The notes: generated by a model from the sequence alone, not told the origin. A stretch of DNA of 64,000 nucleotides from Candidatus Gastranaerophilales bacterium (GCA_944323135.1 CALURI010000005.1:62001-126000), one strand, 5' to 3'; positions 1 through 10,699 are shown, counted from the first letter of the stretch. Numbers and translations: made by a program.

Positions 1-2
1 TT

Positions 3-2297
3 GTAAAAGAAAGAATGACCCTGCAAGATTCTGAAACACTTACTCCGTTGAACTTATTGAACACTAAACCATTAGTTGCTTCATTAAAAGAATTCTTCGG
101 ATCATCACAATTATCACAGTTTATGGACCAAATTAACCCATTGGCTGAATTAACTCACAAAAGACGTATTTCAGCATTAGGACCAGGCGGTTTAATGAGA
201 GAAAGAGCAGGGTTTGCTGTTCGTGACATTCACCCGTCACACTACGGACGTATTTGTCCTATTGAAACACCTGAAGGTCCAAACGCAGGTTTAATTGGTT
301 CATTAGCTACTCACGCAAAAGTAAATGATTATGGTTTTGTGGAAGCTCCGTTCTTTGTAGTTAAAGACGGAAAAGTAACTGACGAAGTTGTATATATGAC
401 AGCAGACGAAGATGAAGAATTCCGTTGTGCACCAGCTGACGTTCAACTAAATCCGGACGGAACATTCAAAGATGAATATGTTCCAGTTCGTTACAGATCA
501 GAATTCACAATGGATCAATCAAGCAAAGTTGACTTTGTCGGTGTATCTCCAATCCAAATAATTTCAGTTGCTACATCATTAATTCCGTTCATTGAACACG
601 ATGATGCTAACCGTGCATTGATGGGTTCAAACATGCAACGTCAATCAGTACCTCTTTTAATTACACAAAGACCTGTAGTTGGAACAGGTATGGAAAAAAG
701 AGCAGCACGTGATTCAGGAATGGTTATTGTATCAGATTGTGACGGTGTTGTTGAAAGAGTAGTAGGTGAAGAAATTATAATCCGCGACATTCATAATAAA
801 CCGCATGTTCATACATTAATGAAATATGTAAGAAGTAACCAAGATACTTGTATCAACCAAAAACCTTTAGTTCACGAAGGTGATAAGGTTAAAGAAGGCG
901 ATGTAATCGCTGATGGAGCTTCTACTAACTGCGGAGAACTTTCATTAGGTAAAAACGTAATTGTAGCGTACATGCCTTGGGAAGGTTATAACTACGAAGA
1001 TGCTATTCTTTTATCAGAAAGATGCGTTCACGATGATATATTCACATCAGTACACATTGAAAAATTAGAAATAGATGCTCGTCAAACAAAACTCGGACCA
1101 GAAGAAATTACACGTGAAATTCCAAACGTTTCAGAAGATGCATTAAGACATTTGGATGAACGAGGGATTGTCAGAATTGGTGCAAGAGTTTATGCAGACG
1201 ATATATTGGTAGGTAAAGTTACACCTAAAGGTGAATCAGAACATCCGCCTGAAGAAAAACTTTTACGTGCAATCTTCGCTGAAAAAGCAAGAGATGTAAA
1301 AGATAACTCTCTAAGAGTTCCTCACGGAGAAGGCGGAAGAGTTCTCGATGTTAAAGTATTCGACAGAGAAAAAGGTGACGAATTACCACCTGGCGCAAAT
1401 ACAGTTATCAGAGTTTACATCGCTCAAAAACGTAAAGTATCAGTAGGTGATAAACTTTCAGGACGTCACGGAAACAAAGGTATCGTATCAAGAATATTAC
1501 CAAAAGAAGATATGCCTTTCTTACCTGACGGAACCCCTGTTGATATCGTATTGAACCCACTTGGTGTACCTTCTCGTATGAACGTAGGTCAAACTTATGA
1601 ATTATTGTTAGGTTTGGCAGCATACTTGACAGGTAATTATTATGAAACACCATCTTTCGATGAAAGATACGGAGACAACCAATCAGAAATCGCAACTAAA
1701 GCAGAATTATTAAAAGGTATTAAAGAATCAGGTTGTGATTGGGTAAATGAAGACGGTAAAGTAAGACTTATCGACGGCAGAACAGGCGAACCGTTTGATG
1801 AACCTGTTGCAGTAGGTCTTTCATATATCCTTAAACTTGTCCACCTTGTAGATGATAAAATTCACGCACGTTCTACAGGTCCATACTCACTTGTTACTCA
1901 ACAGCCATTGGGTGGTAAAGCTCAATTCGGCGGTCAAAGATTCGGTGAAATGGAAGTTTGGGCATTGGAAGCATACGGTGCAGCATATACTCTTCAAGAA
2001 ATGTTAACAATCAAATCAGATGATGTTAACGGTAGAAACAGAGCTTATGAAGCAATCGTAAAAGGTGATAATATTCCAAGACCGGGTATTCCTGAATCAT
2101 TCAAAGTACTTGTAAGAGAATTACAAAGTATCGGTTTGGATATTACGGTAGCGAAAAAAGACGGTCAAGAAGTTGACTTAATGACTGATATGGATGATTT
2201 GAGAAAATCAGCTCCAAGAAGAGTTCTATCAGATATGGATTCTGAGTTATTAAACATCAATTTCTTTGAAACACCGACTACATTCGGAGATATATAG
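3..2297 (+). CDS. rpoB: RNA polymerase beta subunit (5'-truncated by window edge)
   Basis: This is the C-terminal 764 residues of RpoB, the catalytic beta subunit of RNA polymerase. The frame is open from base 3, so the true start lies left of the window. The rifampicin-pocket block [20 protein letters not shown] is near fragment residues 32-51. Positions matching E. coli D516, H526 and S531 are the usual residues, while the N518 position is Ile. The active-site block [16 protein letters not shown] and the C-terminal [20 protein letters not shown] are intact. It is followed by rpoC1 and rpoC2 in the same orientation, so the three probably form an operon. Identification is secure. Confidence 0.98.
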   Translation, partial: VKERMTLQDSETLTPLNLLNTKPLVASLKEFFGSSQLSQFMDQINPLAELTHKRRISALGPGGLMRERAGFAVRDIHPSHYGRICPIETPEGPNAGLIGSLATHAKVNDYGFVEAPFFVVKDGKVTDEVVYMTADEDEEFRCAPADVQLNPDGTFKDEYVPVRYRSEFTMDQSSKVDFVGVSPIQIISVATSLIPFIEHDDANRALMGSNMQRQSVPLLITQRPVVGTGMEKRAARDSGMVIVSDCDGVVERVVGEEIIIRDIHNKPHVHTLMKYVRSNQDTCINQKPLVHEGDKVKEGDVIADGASTNCGELSLGKNVIVAYMPWEGYNYEDAILLSERCVHDDIFTSVHIEKLEIDARQTKLGPEEITREIPNVSEDALRHLDERGIVRIGARVYADDILVGKVTPKGESEHPPEEKLLRAIFAEKARDVKDNSLRVPHGEGGRVLDVKVFDREKGDELPPGANTVIRVYIAQKRKVSVGDKLSGRHGNKGIVSRILPKEDMPFLPDGTPVDIVLNPLGVPSRMNVGQTYELLLGLAAYLTGNYYETPSFDERYGDNQSEIATKAELLKGIKESGCDWVNEDGKVRLIDGRTGEPFDEPVAVGLSYILKLVHLVDDKIHARSTGPYSLVTQQPLGGKAQFGGQRFGEMEVWALEAYGAAYTLQEMLTIKSDDVNGRNRAYEAIVKGDNIPRPGIPESFKVLVRELQSIGLDITVAKKDGQEVDLMTDMDDLRKSAPRRVLSDMDSELLNINFFETPTTFGDI

Positions 2298-2355
2298 GAA
2301 GTTTAAAAAGGCAAGAGGGCAATAAAAAAAAATAACTTGCCCTCCCGAAACTTCC
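2297..2355 (+). promoter_or_regulatory. Two-part hairpin between rpoB and rpoC1
   Basis: Two nested perfect 8-bp inverted repeats begin at the rpoB stop: GGAAGTTT (2297-2304) with AAACTTCC (2348-2355), and GAGGGCAA (2315-2322) with TTGCCCTC (2337-2344). No U-run follows, so this is not a standard terminator. A processing site or mRNA-stabilising structure is more likely. A GGAGGG/CCCTCC hairpin recurs in the rpoC1-rpoC2 gap. Confidence 0.6.
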
Positions 2356-2403
2356 TTATACATTCGAACTTCTTAAAAACTAACAATACAAAAGGAGATA
2401 TAA

Positions 2404-4113
2404 ATGTCAACAAGTATAGATTATTTTGACTATATACGAATTAGTATCGCTTCACCGGAAAGAATACTTAAATGGTCATACGGCGAAGTTACTAAACCGG
2501 AAACAATCAACTACCGTACATTGAAACCGGAAAGAGACGGTTTGTTCTGCGAAAGAATTTTTGGACCGTCAAAAGACTGGGAATGCTATTGCGGTAAATA
2601 TAAAAGAGTAAGACACAAAGGTATAATTTGTGAACGTTGCGGCGTTGAAGTTACAGATTCAAAAGTAAGACGTCAAAGAATGGGACACATTAAGCTTGCA
2701 GCTCCTGTTTCTCATATTTGGTTCTTAAAAGGTATTCCTTCATATTTAGGATTACTTTTGGATATGACTTTAAAAGATTTGGAACAAGTAATTTATTTCA
2801 ACAATTATGTTGTACTTGATTCTGGCGAAAGCGAATTCAAAAAATTACAATTGCTGTCAGAAGAAGAATATGAAGATTATATGGCAGAACATGAAGATTC
2901 AGAATTAAAAGTCGGAATCGGAGCAGAAGCCATAAAAGAACTTCTTTCAGAAGTTAATACAAAAGAACTTGCAGAAGAAATCAGAACAGAATTAGCAGGT
3001 TCAGTAAATTCAGTTCAAAAGAAAAGTAAACTTATTAAACGTTTAAGATTATTAGATTCATTGATTTCATCCGAAACAGATCCGACTTGGATGATTATGG
3101 ATGTATTGCCTGTAACTCCTCCGGATTTAAGACCAATGGTACAATTAGACGGCGGACGTTTTGCAACATCTGACTTAAACGACTTATACAGACGTGTAAT
3201 CAACAGAAACAACCGTTTACAAAGATTATTGGAAATGGGCGCACCTGAAATTATCGTAAGAAACGAAAAACGTATGTTACAAGAAGCAGTAGATGCTTTA
3301 ATCGATAACGGAAGACGCGGAAGAACAGTTGTAGGTCCAAATAACAGAGCCTTAAAATCATTATCTAATATTATTGAAGGTAAACAAGGTCGTTTCCGTC
3401 AAAACTTATTAGGTAAACGTGTTGATTATTCAGGTCGTTCAGTAATCGTTGTAGGTCCTCAATTAAAATTGAACCAATGCGGTTTACCGAAAGAAATGGC
3501 AATCGAATTATTTAAACCATTTGTTGTTAATAAATTGATTGAAAGAGGATACGTACAAAACATAAAATCAGCTAAGAAAAAAATCGAACGTTCAGAAGCT
3601 GTAGTATGGGATATACTTGAAGAGGTAATTGACGGACACCCTGTATTACTAAACCGTGCCCCGACACTTCACAGACTAGGTATTCAGGCGTTTGAACCAA
3701 AATTAGTAGAAGGTCGTGCAATCCAATTACATCCGTTAGTATGTACAGCATTTAACGCTGACTTCGACGGCGACCAGATGGCTGTTCACGTACCTTTATC
3801 AATCGAAGCTCAAACAGAAGCAAGAATGTTAATGTTAGCAACTAACAACATCTTAGCTCCTGCAACAGGTAAACCTATTATCACACCAACACAGGATATG
3901 GTATTAGGTATGTACTATCTGACAATTTTAAAAGACCCTGAAATGGAACCAAAAGGATATTTCTACAACTTCCAAGATGCAATTTCAGCTCTTGAAGTCG
4001 GGGTAATCGAACTTCACGACAAAATTGTTGTAAGAGACGAACACGGCGAAAGAATTGAAACAACTGCAGGAAGAATTATCTTCAACGAAGCTGTAAGAAA
4101 TGCTTTGGCATAA
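2404..4113 (+). CDS. rpoC1: RNA polymerase subunit beta-prime, N-terminal part (gamma)
   Basis: This encodes the N-terminal part of beta-prime as a separate polypeptide, as in Cyanobacteria and their non-photosynthetic relatives. The N-terminal zinc ribbon contains [20 protein letters not shown] (about residues 57-76). The catalytic metal site [10 protein letters not shown] is at about residues 451-460, with Asp453, Asp455 and Asp457. At 569 residues it is somewhat shorter than the roughly 620 residues usual for cyanobacterial RpoC1. The start is set by an AAAGGAGA site 7 bases upstream. It probably shares a transcript with rpoB and rpoC2. Confidence 0.97.
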   Translation: MSTSIDYFDYIRISIASPERILKWSYGEVTKPETINYRTLKPERDGLFCERIFGPSKDWECYCGKYKRVRHKGIICERCGVEVTDSKVRRQRMGHIKLAAPVSHIWFLKGIPSYLGLLLDMTLKDLEQVIYFNNYVVLDSGESEFKKLQLLSEEEYEDYMAEHEDSELKVGIGAEAIKELLSEVNTKELAEEIRTELAGSVNSVQKKSKLIKRLRLLDSLISSETDPTWMIMDVLPVTPPDLRPMVQLDGGRFATSDLNDLYRRVINRNNRLQRLLEMGAPEIIVRNEKRMLQEAVDALIDNGRRGRTVVGPNNRALKSLSNIIEGKQGRFRQNLLGKRVDYSGRSVIVVGPQLKLNQCGLPKEMAIELFKPFVVNKLIERGYVQNIKSAKKKIERSEAVVWDILEEVIDGHPVLLNRAPTLHRLGIQAFEPKLVEGRAIQLHPLVCTAFNADFDGDQMAVHVPLSIEAQTEARMLMLATNNILAPATGKPIITPTQDMVLGMYYLTILKDPEMEPKGYFYNFQDAISALEVGVIELHDKIVVRDEHGERIETTAGRIIFNEAVRNALA

Positions 4114-4131
4114 GCACAGATAAAGAAGTGA

Positions 4132-4180
4132 GGAGGGCAAGAAAACAGTCTATTTTAAGTAAAAATAATCTGTTCCCTCC
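4132..4180 (+). promoter_or_regulatory. Hairpin between rpoC1 and rpoC2
   Basis: GGAGGG (4132-4137) pairs with CCCTCC (4175-4180), and ACAG/CTGT can extend the stem across an asymmetric loop. There is no U-run. Its position and stem resemble the hairpin in the rpoB-rpoC1 gap. Confidence 0.5.
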
Positions 4181-4221
4181 TAAAAAACAATAAGCTATGT
4201 TATAAAAAAAGGAAATATATA

Positions 4222-7200
4222 ATGGAAACAACATACACACATGGTAAAAAAACTGTAGATTTCATTAACAAGCAAATGGATAAAAAAGGATTAAACAATT
4301 TGCTTTCACAAATGTATCTGGAGTTTGGCGGAGCAAAAACCGCAGAATTGGCTAACAGCCTTAAAAACCTTGGCTACAAGTATGCTACAAAATCCGGAAC
4401 AACAATTTCAATTGCAGATTTACAAGTTCCGGCAGTAAAAAAAGAGCTGCTTAAAGAAGCTGAAACAGAAATTGAAAAATCAACAAACAGATATTTAAAA
4501 GGTGAGATTACCGAAGTAGAAAGATACACAAAAGTTATTGATACTTGGTCTGAAACAACAGCCAAATTAACTTCTCAAGTTGTTGAAAACTTTGACAAAT
4601 TAAACCCTGTATATATGATGGCATTCTCAGGAGCCAGAGGTAACTTATCACAGGTATCACAATTAGTAGGTATGAGAGGTTTGATGGCAGACGCACAAGG
4701 TCAAATTATCGACTTGCCTATTAAATCAAACTTTAAAGAAGGCTTATCCGTTACAGAATACATCATTTCATCATACGGTGCAAGAAAGGGGCTTGTTGAT
4801 ACAGCGTTGAAAACAGCCGACTCAGGTTATTTGACAAGACGTTTGGTAGACGTAGCACAAGATGTTATAATCCGTGCAGATGACTGCCACACTACAAAGT
4901 CAATTAATATGAAGCCTATCACAGACGGCGATAACGTAATTGTGCCATTAATCGACAGATTATTAGGAAGAACAATTGCCGAAGATATCGTTGATACAGA
5001 CGGAACAGTTCTTGTAAAATCAGGAACAACAATGAACAGAGATGATATTCAAAAAGTTAAACACTTAAACCTTCAAGAATTGAAAGTACGTTCAGGTTTA
5101 ACTTGCGGACTTGAATATGGTATCTGCCAAAAATGTTACGGTTGGGCAATGACAACTCAAAAATTAGTTGATATCGGCGAAGCAATCGGTATTATTGCAG
5201 CACAATCAATCGGTGAACCTGGAACTCAGCTTACAATGAGAACATTCCACACCGGCGGTGCTGTAGGCGTAAAAGATGCCATCAAAGAAGTTATCGCGAA
5301 ACAAGACGGTGAAGTAATCTCTAACGTAAAAACAAGAGAATTAAGAACTCGTCACGGTGATGTAGTTAATATTTCCAACTACGAAACTGATATTGAAATT
5401 AAAGGTGCAAAAAGAACTGAAAAATATCATATTCCAGCCGGATCTACCGTATTCTTTACAAACGGTATGAAGGTTGAAAAAGGATTCAAACTTGCACAAT
5501 TTGAACCAGCAGCACAAGGCGGTTCACGTTTGACCGAAAAAGCTACAAAAGATATTACATCAGACCTTTCCGGTGAAGTATTATATGAAGATTTTGTAGC
5601 TGATGAAAAGAAAGACAGACAAGGAAACATTTCAAGAACAACCAATAAACAAGGTATAATTTGGGTTCTTGGCGGAGATGTTTATAACCTTCCAGGCGGC
5701 TCTAAAGTACTTGTAAAAGACGGTCAAAAAATTAAAGAAGGCGAAAAACTTGCCGAAACATTAACAATCTGCGAACACGGCGGAGAAGTTCGTTTTGGTG
5801 AAGATTTAGCGATAGAAAATGTAAAATTTGAAGGCAAAAATATCAAGAAAATTGTTCAAGGTAAAGAATTAACAATTGTAATTGCATCTTTAATGCCGGA
5901 AAATGCTACATTTGAACAAACTAAAAAAGAACAATTATGGACAGTCAATAAAACAGGTGAAAAATATATCGTTAAAGCACCTGTAGATACTACAGTAGAA
6001 AACGGTATGATTATTGCAGAACTTATTGACGATGAATGTGCAGTAACTTCATCAGGTGAAATAAGATATGTTGATGTTGAAGTTGATGAAAATCAAATTA
6101 TTACAAAACCTGGTTCTGTAGTATTTATTCCGGAAGAAATTCATCAAATTAATAAAGATGCAACACTAAAAATGGTTGAAAACGGAACACACGTTACAGC
6201 CGGAACAGAAGTTGTAAAAGATGTATACTGCCACATTGACGGTATAGTAGAATTCAAAGAATACAATGACGTAATCCATGAAATAACAATTCGTCCCGGA
6301 GAAATTCATCAGCTTTCAAGTGTTTCAGAACTTAAAGTAGATGAAGGCGAAGTAGTTAAAAAAGGAACTGTAATTGCAGACGGTATTAAAGCTAAAGAAA
6401 CATCAATCGTTACAATTATGGATTCTTCAATGGACGATTTAGACATTGATGATTTAGATGAAGAACTTGATACAAGTCTTTCATTGGATGAAGACGGCAT
6501 ATCAAATCAACCTATACAAATACTTATAAGACCTGTTCAAGTATTAAACGTAGAACAGAAAAATGTATCAATTAAATTCAACACATCAGACAGTTTAATT
6601 GATATTGTACCTGTAACTCAATTACAATACAAAGACGGTGCAAGAGTTAGAAACCTTGACGGTTCAACAATTACAAGAACAAGTTTAGTTCTTCAAATGC
6701 AAGGCTACTTATCACATCTTAAAGGTATGGTTGAACTTGATGATAAAGAAAACTTAAGAATAGTTGTTCTTGAAAACTTAATTGTCCGTCGTGAATTTGA
6801 AGGTAATGCAAAAACAATGTCATCCCTTCAAACAGAATTGTTAGTAAAAGACGGTCAAATCATAGAACCGAAAACTCCTGTTGCAAAAACTCAAGTATTA
6901 GCGATTAACGACGGAGTTGCATCAATCAAATCAGAAAAAGAAGATGCAAGAAGATTATTATTAACAAGTGAAACATACGAAACCACCATACCTGTAAAAG
7001 GAAAAGCAAATGTTAAAAAAGGTGATTTCGTAAGATTGGATTCAATCCTTGCAGACAACGGAGAAAAATCAACTGTATCAGGTATGGTTACAGCTGTTAA
7101 TAAGGGTGAAATCAAAATCAGAAATGGTCGTCCTTACCTTATCAGTCCTGGTACAATGTTACAAGTTGAAGCAGGAGCACTTGTTCTACGAGGCGATAAC

Positions 7201-8079
7201 ATTGCAACTCTTGTATTTGAAAGACAAAAAACAGGTGATATCGTTCAAGGTCTTCCAAGGGTTGAAGAACTTCTTGAAGGTCGTAAGCCTAAAGATTGTG
7301 CAATCTTAGCAGAAGAAGATGGTATTGCAGAAATTGAAACTGATGATGATTTACCAAGACTTTATCTTGTAACAGATAATGGCAGAGTAGAAATCAAATA
7401 TGCAATTGATGCAAATATCGTTGTACAAAACAAACAAAAAATCAAAAAAGGTCAACCTTTAACAAGCGGTCCTTTGAACCCACACGATGTTATAAGACTT
7501 TGCGGACCTGAAGCTGCACAACAATACTTAGTAGATGAAGTACAAAGAGTATATCGTTCTCAAGGTGTTGAAATTGCAGATAAACACGTTGAAATCATTG
7601 TAAGACAAATGACTAAGAAAGTTAAAATTGTTGATGCCGGTGATACAACGTTATTACCTGGAGAACTTGTTGAAATGCAAACTTTTGAAAAAGAAAACAA
7701 AGAAGTTGAAGAAAAAGGCGGAACCCCAGCAACTTGTGAATACATGTTATTGGGTATTACAAAAGCTTCTTTGAATACTGAAAGTTTCATATCAGCAGCT
7801 TCATTCCAAGAAACAACAAGAATATTAACAGAAGCCGCAGTAGAAGGTAAAAAAGACATGTTGAGAGGTTTGAAAGAAAACGTTATCATCGGTCGTTTAA
7901 TACCTGCAGGAACAGGCTTCCACCACCTTTCAAATGCGAACGAAGAAAAAGAACGCGAAGAAAGAAAACGTGCAGTTGCTCAAAGAAATCAAGCAAGAAA
8001 ACCATCTGCAATTTTGGAAGAAATCGAAGGTATGTTCGGTTCTCCTGATTTCCAATTGGGCAATGAAGACGAAGAATAG
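4222..8079 (+). CDS. rpoC2: RNA polymerase subunit beta-prime, C-terminal part
   Basis: This encodes the C-terminal part of beta-prime, separate from rpoC1. Visible elements are the block SGARGNLSQVSQLVGMRG (about residues 135-152), zinc-binding cysteines in DDCH (about 219-222) and TCGLEYGICQKC (about 293-304), and the trigger-loop region AAQSIGEPGTQLTMRTFHTG (about 325-344). A long, variable middle section follows, with repeated sandwich-barrel-like segments, as in cyanobacterial RpoC2. The length of 1285 residues is normal for that family. Spacing to rpoC1 is 108 bp, and a strong terminator follows directly. Confidence 0.97.
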   Translation: METTYTHGKKTVDFINKQMDKKGLNNLLSQMYLEFGGAKTAELANSLKNLGYKYATKSGTTISIADLQVPAVKKELLKEAETEIEKSTNRYLKGEITEVERYTKVIDTWSETTAKLTSQVVENFDKLNPVYMMAFSGARGNLSQVSQLVGMRGLMADAQGQIIDLPIKSNFKEGLSVTEYIISSYGARKGLVDTALKTADSGYLTRRLVDVAQDVIIRADDCHTTKSINMKPITDGDNVIVPLIDRLLGRTIAEDIVDTDGTVLVKSGTTMNRDDIQKVKHLNLQELKVRSGLTCGLEYGICQKCYGWAMTTQKLVDIGEAIGIIAAQSIGEPGTQLTMRTFHTGGAVGVKDAIKEVIAKQDGEVISNVKTRELRTRHGDVVNISNYETDIEIKGAKRTEKYHIPAGSTVFFTNGMKVEKGFKLAQFEPAAQGGSRLTEKATKDITSDLSGEVLYEDFVADEKKDRQGNISRTTNKQGIIWVLGGDVYNLPGGSKVLVKDGQKIKEGEKLAETLTICEHGGEVRFGEDLAIENVKFEGKNIKKIVQGKELTIVIASLMPENATFEQTKKEQLWTVNKTGEKYIVKAPVDTTVENGMIIAELIDDECAVTSSGEIRYVDVEVDENQIITKPGSVVFIPEEIHQINKDATLKMVENGTHVTAGTEVVKDVYCHIDGIVEFKEYNDVIHEITIRPGEIHQLSSVSELKVDEGEVVKKGTVIADGIKAKETSIVTIMDSSMDDLDIDDLDEELDTSLSLDEDGISNQPIQILIRPVQVLNVEQKNVSIKFNTSDSLIDIVPVTQLQYKDGARVRNLDGSTITRTSLVLQMQGYLSHLKGMVELDDKENLRIVVLENLIVRREFEGNAKTMSSLQTELLVKDGQIIEPKTPVAKTQVLAINDGVASIKSEKEDARRLLLTSETYETTIPVKGKANVKKGDFVRLDSILADNGEKSTVSGMVTAVNKGEIKIRNGRPYLISPGTMLQVEAGALVLRGDNIATLVFERQKTGDIVQGLPRVEELLEGRKPKDCAILAEEDGIAEIETDDDLPRLYLVTDNGRVEIKYAIDANIVVQNKQKIKKGQPLTSGPLNPHDVIRLCGPEAAQQYLVDEVQRVYRSQGVEIADKHVEIIVRQMTKKVKIVDAGDTTLLPGELVEMQTFEKENKEVEEKGGTPATCEYMLLGITKASLNTESFISAASFQETTRILTEAAVEGKKDMLRGLKENVIIGRLIPAGTGFHHLSNANEEKEREERKRAVAQRNQARKPSAILEEIEGMFGSPDFQLGNEDEE

Positions 8080-8096
8080 TAAACAACTTATAAAAA

Positions 8097-8135
8097 AACA
8101 GCCTCTAATTAAAGAGGCTGTTTTTTTTATTTTTA
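8097..8135 (+). terminator. Rho-independent terminator after rpoC2
   Basis: A 10-bp perfect stem, AACAGCCTCT (8097-8106) and AGAGGCTGTT (8113-8122), has a 6-base loop and runs into eight T. It closes the rpoB-rpoC1-rpoC2 transcript. Confidence 0.92.
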
Positions 8136-8228
8136 AAATTTGAAATAAAATTTCTACATTTAAAAGCTGATCTATCAAAAGTTTATGGAAAAGTTAACCG
8201 TAAATATTTTTGAAAGGAAAAATTATTT

Positions 8229-8393
8229 ATGGCACGAATTATTGAAGGAGAAAGACGGATTATAAAAATGTCAGTAGATGACATTATAAATATTGTAAGA
8301 GAATACCAACGGATTTGTCATAAATCCTGTTGTTATGAACATACAAGAGAGCTCTTATCAAAATCAGACTTATACATACCCGAAGATATATAA
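8229..8393 (+). CDS. Small hypothetical protein (54 aa)
   Basis: This short reading frame begins MARIIEGERRIIKMSVDD and ends with KSDLYIPEDI. A GAAAGGAAAA ribosome-binding site lies 8 bases before the ATG, which is the main reason to call it a gene. It has an early basic stretch, a CHKSCC cluster at about residues 30-35, and no membrane segment or signal peptide. It lies alone after the rpoC2 terminator and is followed by about 480 bp of non-coding sequence. I do not recognise a family, and function is unknown. Confidence 0.6.
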   Translation: MARIIEGERRIIKMSVDDIINIVREYQRICHKSCCYEHTRELLSKSDLYIPEDI

Positions 8394-8863
8394 AAACATA
8401 AATTATGTTATAAGTATATTATATATTTTTTTCTTAAATTTTTTTTATATATTTAAAAAATAGAGTTTAAGTAAAGAAAGAAGGATATTTTTATTAAATA
8501 AGCCTCCGGCAGGGTCTTCCAGACAGAGGCACTTTTGATGTCAAAAGTGCCTCAAAACCAGCGACACACATCCACTCGCTAATAATTTACAAGACTCAGC
8601 TTAAGGCGTGTAAACTCGTTTCACTCACACAATACACGCCTTTGATATTTGCTTCGTCTGTAATTATTGCTCGTTTCGTTATCGTCGCATCATTATAATA
8701 TTTATTATTAAACTAAAAACAATTCGACCATTAATGCAGCGAATAATTAATGTTAGCGAAACAACAACAAAACGAGTGCTGTTTGAACGAATGCGAGTTC
8801 ACTCGTTTTTTGTTGAGCGTTACAATTAATTAATGAGCGTAATGTCGGTCGAGAGCTTCTTTG
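8394..8863. repeat. Palindrome-rich non-coding region
   Basis: No convincing gene is seen here. The stretch carries several G+C-richer inverted repeats on an AT-rich background: GAGGCACTTTTGA/TCAAAAGTGCCTC (8526-8553, 13 bp, 2-base loop); AAGGCGTGTA/TACACGCCTT (8603-8642); and a long imperfect palindrome with outer arms near CGACC (8725) and GGTCG (8851) that encloses AACGAGTG/CACTCGTT. This resembles clustered REP- or MITE-type sequence, but no transposase is present. Confidence 0.55.
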
Positions 8864-8895
8864 CAGTACTTTCTTGTCGGTACAAGAAAGTACTG
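8864..8895. repeat. Perfect 14-bp hairpin upstream of the thioredoxin-like gene
   Basis: CAGTACTTTCTTGT (8864-8877) and its exact complement (8882-8895) are separated by four bases. No U-run follows on either strand. It closes the palindrome-rich stretch and lies about 130 bp before the next gene. Confidence 0.65.
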
Positions 8896-9026
8896 AGTAT
8901 TTTATTTATATTGTTATTACAGGTTTCGATAACATAATTTATGTAGTTATAAGAAATTACCCAACTGTGGTTTTGAAAAAATCCTTTTTAGTTTATGCTA
9001 AAATTAAACAGAGAGGAGTTCTTTTC

Positions 9027-9413
9027 ATGAAAAAAAATGTTATTATTATTGCTTTAATATTTTTAATCCCATTATTGGCATATATGCTTCTTACAGCATC
9101 TAATTCTACCACTGCGCAAACTGCACAAGCAGGAAAACCTCAAATTATTAAATTTACCTCTGCAATGTGTCTGGATTGCCAAACTATGAACAAAATTTTT
9201 CAAGAAATTATGCCAAAATATGAAAATAAAATTATTTTAACCGAAATTCATGTACAAGATAAAAATTCCTTTAACGACCAACAAATAAAAAAATATAATG
9301 TAACACTTGTCCCAACAATTATCCTTCTTAATTCAAAAGGTGCACAAGTAAAAAGAATAGAAGGCGCTATTTCTGAAGAAGAAATGGATAAATACCTGCA
9401 AGGACTTGAATAA
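9027..9413 (+). CDS. Membrane-anchored thioredoxin-fold protein
   Basis: This 128-residue protein has an N-terminal signal or anchor segment (about residues 4-23) followed by a thioredoxin-like domain. The domain has a redox motif CLDC in SAMCLDCQTMN (about residues 47-57) and the usual cis-Pro region VTLVPTIILL. The start is the ATG after GAGAGGAGTTC; an upstream in-frame extension lacks a ribosome-binding site. It is two bases from a CcdA/DsbD-like transporter, which could supply reducing equivalents across the membrane. The likely role is thiol-disulfide exchange outside the cytoplasm; the substrate is unknown. Confidence 0.82.
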   Translation: MKKNVIIIALIFLIPLLAYMLLTASNSTTAQTAQAGKPQIIKFTSAMCLDCQTMNKIFQEIMPKYENKIILTEIHVQDKNSFNDQQIKKYNVTLVPTIILLNSKGAQVKRIEGAISEEEMDKYLQGLE

Positions 9414-9415
9414 CT

Positions 9416-10120
9416 ATGGAAAACTATATTAACCTTTTTACTCAACAAGGGAGTTTACCAATTTTACTTGGGTTATCATTTTTAGGTGGGCTTGTAGCTT
9501 CAATTTCCCCATGCTCGCTTGCAATGTTACCAATTATAATAGGTTACATCGGAGGTTACTCTGATGCCAGACCTTTAAAAACATTCGTTCAAATGCTGTT
9601 TTTTGTGTTTGGAACAGCTATTGTATTCTCTCTTATCGGAATAATTTGTGCCTTAACCGGAAAGGTATTTATATCTTTTGCAGGAGGTTATTTTGGAATA
9701 TTTCTTGCAGGAATTATTATGGTTATGGGTTTAAAGTTAATAGGAATTTTAGATTTTGAATTACCTGTAATCATAAAAGAAATGCCAAAAAATGAAGGAA
9801 CTAATACTTATTTATATCCAATAATCTTAGGTGGCGTCTTCGCTCTTGCAGGAACTCCCTGTTCTACACCTATTTTAGCAGGCATAATGGCATTTGCATC
9901 CCTTTCTGCAAGTATTGCACAAGCATTATTGATGCTTTTCTTATTCTCACTAGGTCAGGGATTAATCCTCATTCTTGCAGGATTTTTAACATCCCATTTG
10001 AAAAATTGGAAAGGATTTTATAAATTTTCAGATTGGCTCTTGAAAATAAGCGGAGGACTCCTCATAATAGCTGCAATATATATTTTTTATAAGATTTTTG
10101 CTCCACTTATTGTAAAATAG
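9416..10120 (+). CDS. ccdA: CcdA/DsbD-like cytochrome c biogenesis transmembrane protein
   Basis: This 234-residue polytopic membrane protein of the DsbD transmembrane/CcdA family moves electrons from cytoplasmic thioredoxin to extracytoplasmic thiol carriers. About six hydrophobic segments are visible. The two family cysteines lie in SISPCSLAMLP (about residues 31-41) and LAGTPCSTPILAG (about 143-155), both beside prolines as usual. It follows the thioredoxin-fold gene by two bases, so the two are probably translated together as a redox relay. Confidence 0.9.
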   Translation: MENYINLFTQQGSLPILLGLSFLGGLVASISPCSLAMLPIIIGYIGGYSDARPLKTFVQMLFFVFGTAIVFSLIGIICALTGKVFISFAGGYFGIFLAGIIMVMGLKLIGILDFELPVIIKEMPKNEGTNTYLYPIILGGVFALAGTPCSTPILAGIMAFASLSASIAQALLMLFLFSLGQGLILILAGFLTSHLKNWKGFYKFSDWLLKISGGLLIIAAIYIFYKIFAPLIVK

Positions 10121-10210
10121 TTGTTAATGCGTTAAAATATAGGCATAGAAAATTGTCGTGTCGGTATTTTTTGCAGACTGACAATAACAGGTATTACAGG
10201 AGAGTCCAAA

Positions 10211-10672
10211 ATGAAAACTTATGAAGGTCAGTTAGTAGCAGGAAACGAAAATTTTTGTATTATTATATCAAGGTTTAACGATTTTATAGGCTCTAAACTT
10301 CTTGAAGGTGCTCTTGATGAATTAAAACGTCACGGAGTTTCTGAAAATAATATTGATATAGTTAAAGTTCCGGGAGCATTTGAAATCCCTATCACAGCGA
10401 TGAAATGCGCTAAAACAGAAAAATACGACGCTATCATTACTCTCGGAGCAGTAATAAAAGGTGCAACTGCCCATTTTGATTATGTAAGCGCAGAAGTATC
10501 AAAAGGGATTGCTCAAGTAAGCCTTCAAACAGGTATACCTGTAATCTTTGGAGTATTAACAACTGATAATATAGAACAAGCTATTGAAAGAGCCGGAACA
10601 AAAGCAGGCAACAAAGGTTCTGAAGCTGCTAAATCAGCTATCGAAATGGCTAATTTATTAAAATTGATATAG
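10211..10672 (+). CDS. ribH: 6,7-dimethyl-8-ribityllumazine synthase
   Basis: Lumazine synthase carries out the penultimate step of riboflavin synthesis, condensing the ribityl-aminopyrimidine with dihydroxybutanone phosphate. The motifs [24 protein letters not shown] and [14 protein letters not shown] (with the catalytic His) are intact, and 153 residues is a typical length. A GGAGAG site precedes the ATG. No other riboflavin gene is nearby and no FMN riboswitch is recognisable in the 90-bp leader. It starts a tight cluster with murQ, gpsA and ricT. Confidence 0.96.
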   Translation: MKTYEGQLVAGNENFCIIISRFNDFIGSKLLEGALDELKRHGVSENNIDIVKVPGAFEIPITAMKCAKTEKYDAIITLGAVIKGATAHFDYVSAEVSKGIAQVSLQTGIPVIFGVLTTDNIEQAIERAGTKAGNKGSEAAKSAIEMANLLKLI

Positions 10673-10699
10673 TGTTTATTTTTATAAGGGGTAAAAAAG

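Noticed and set aside
8874..9026. A 51-residue N-terminal extension of the thioredoxin-like protein
   Set aside because: It has no ribosome site and begins inside a 14-bp hairpin; the ATG at 9027 has GAGAGGAG and starts a clear signal/anchor segment.
10121..10210. FMN riboswitch before ribH
   Set aside because: The leader is only 90 bases and lacks the conserved RFN element blocks; only a weak TTGTC/GACAA pairing is seen.
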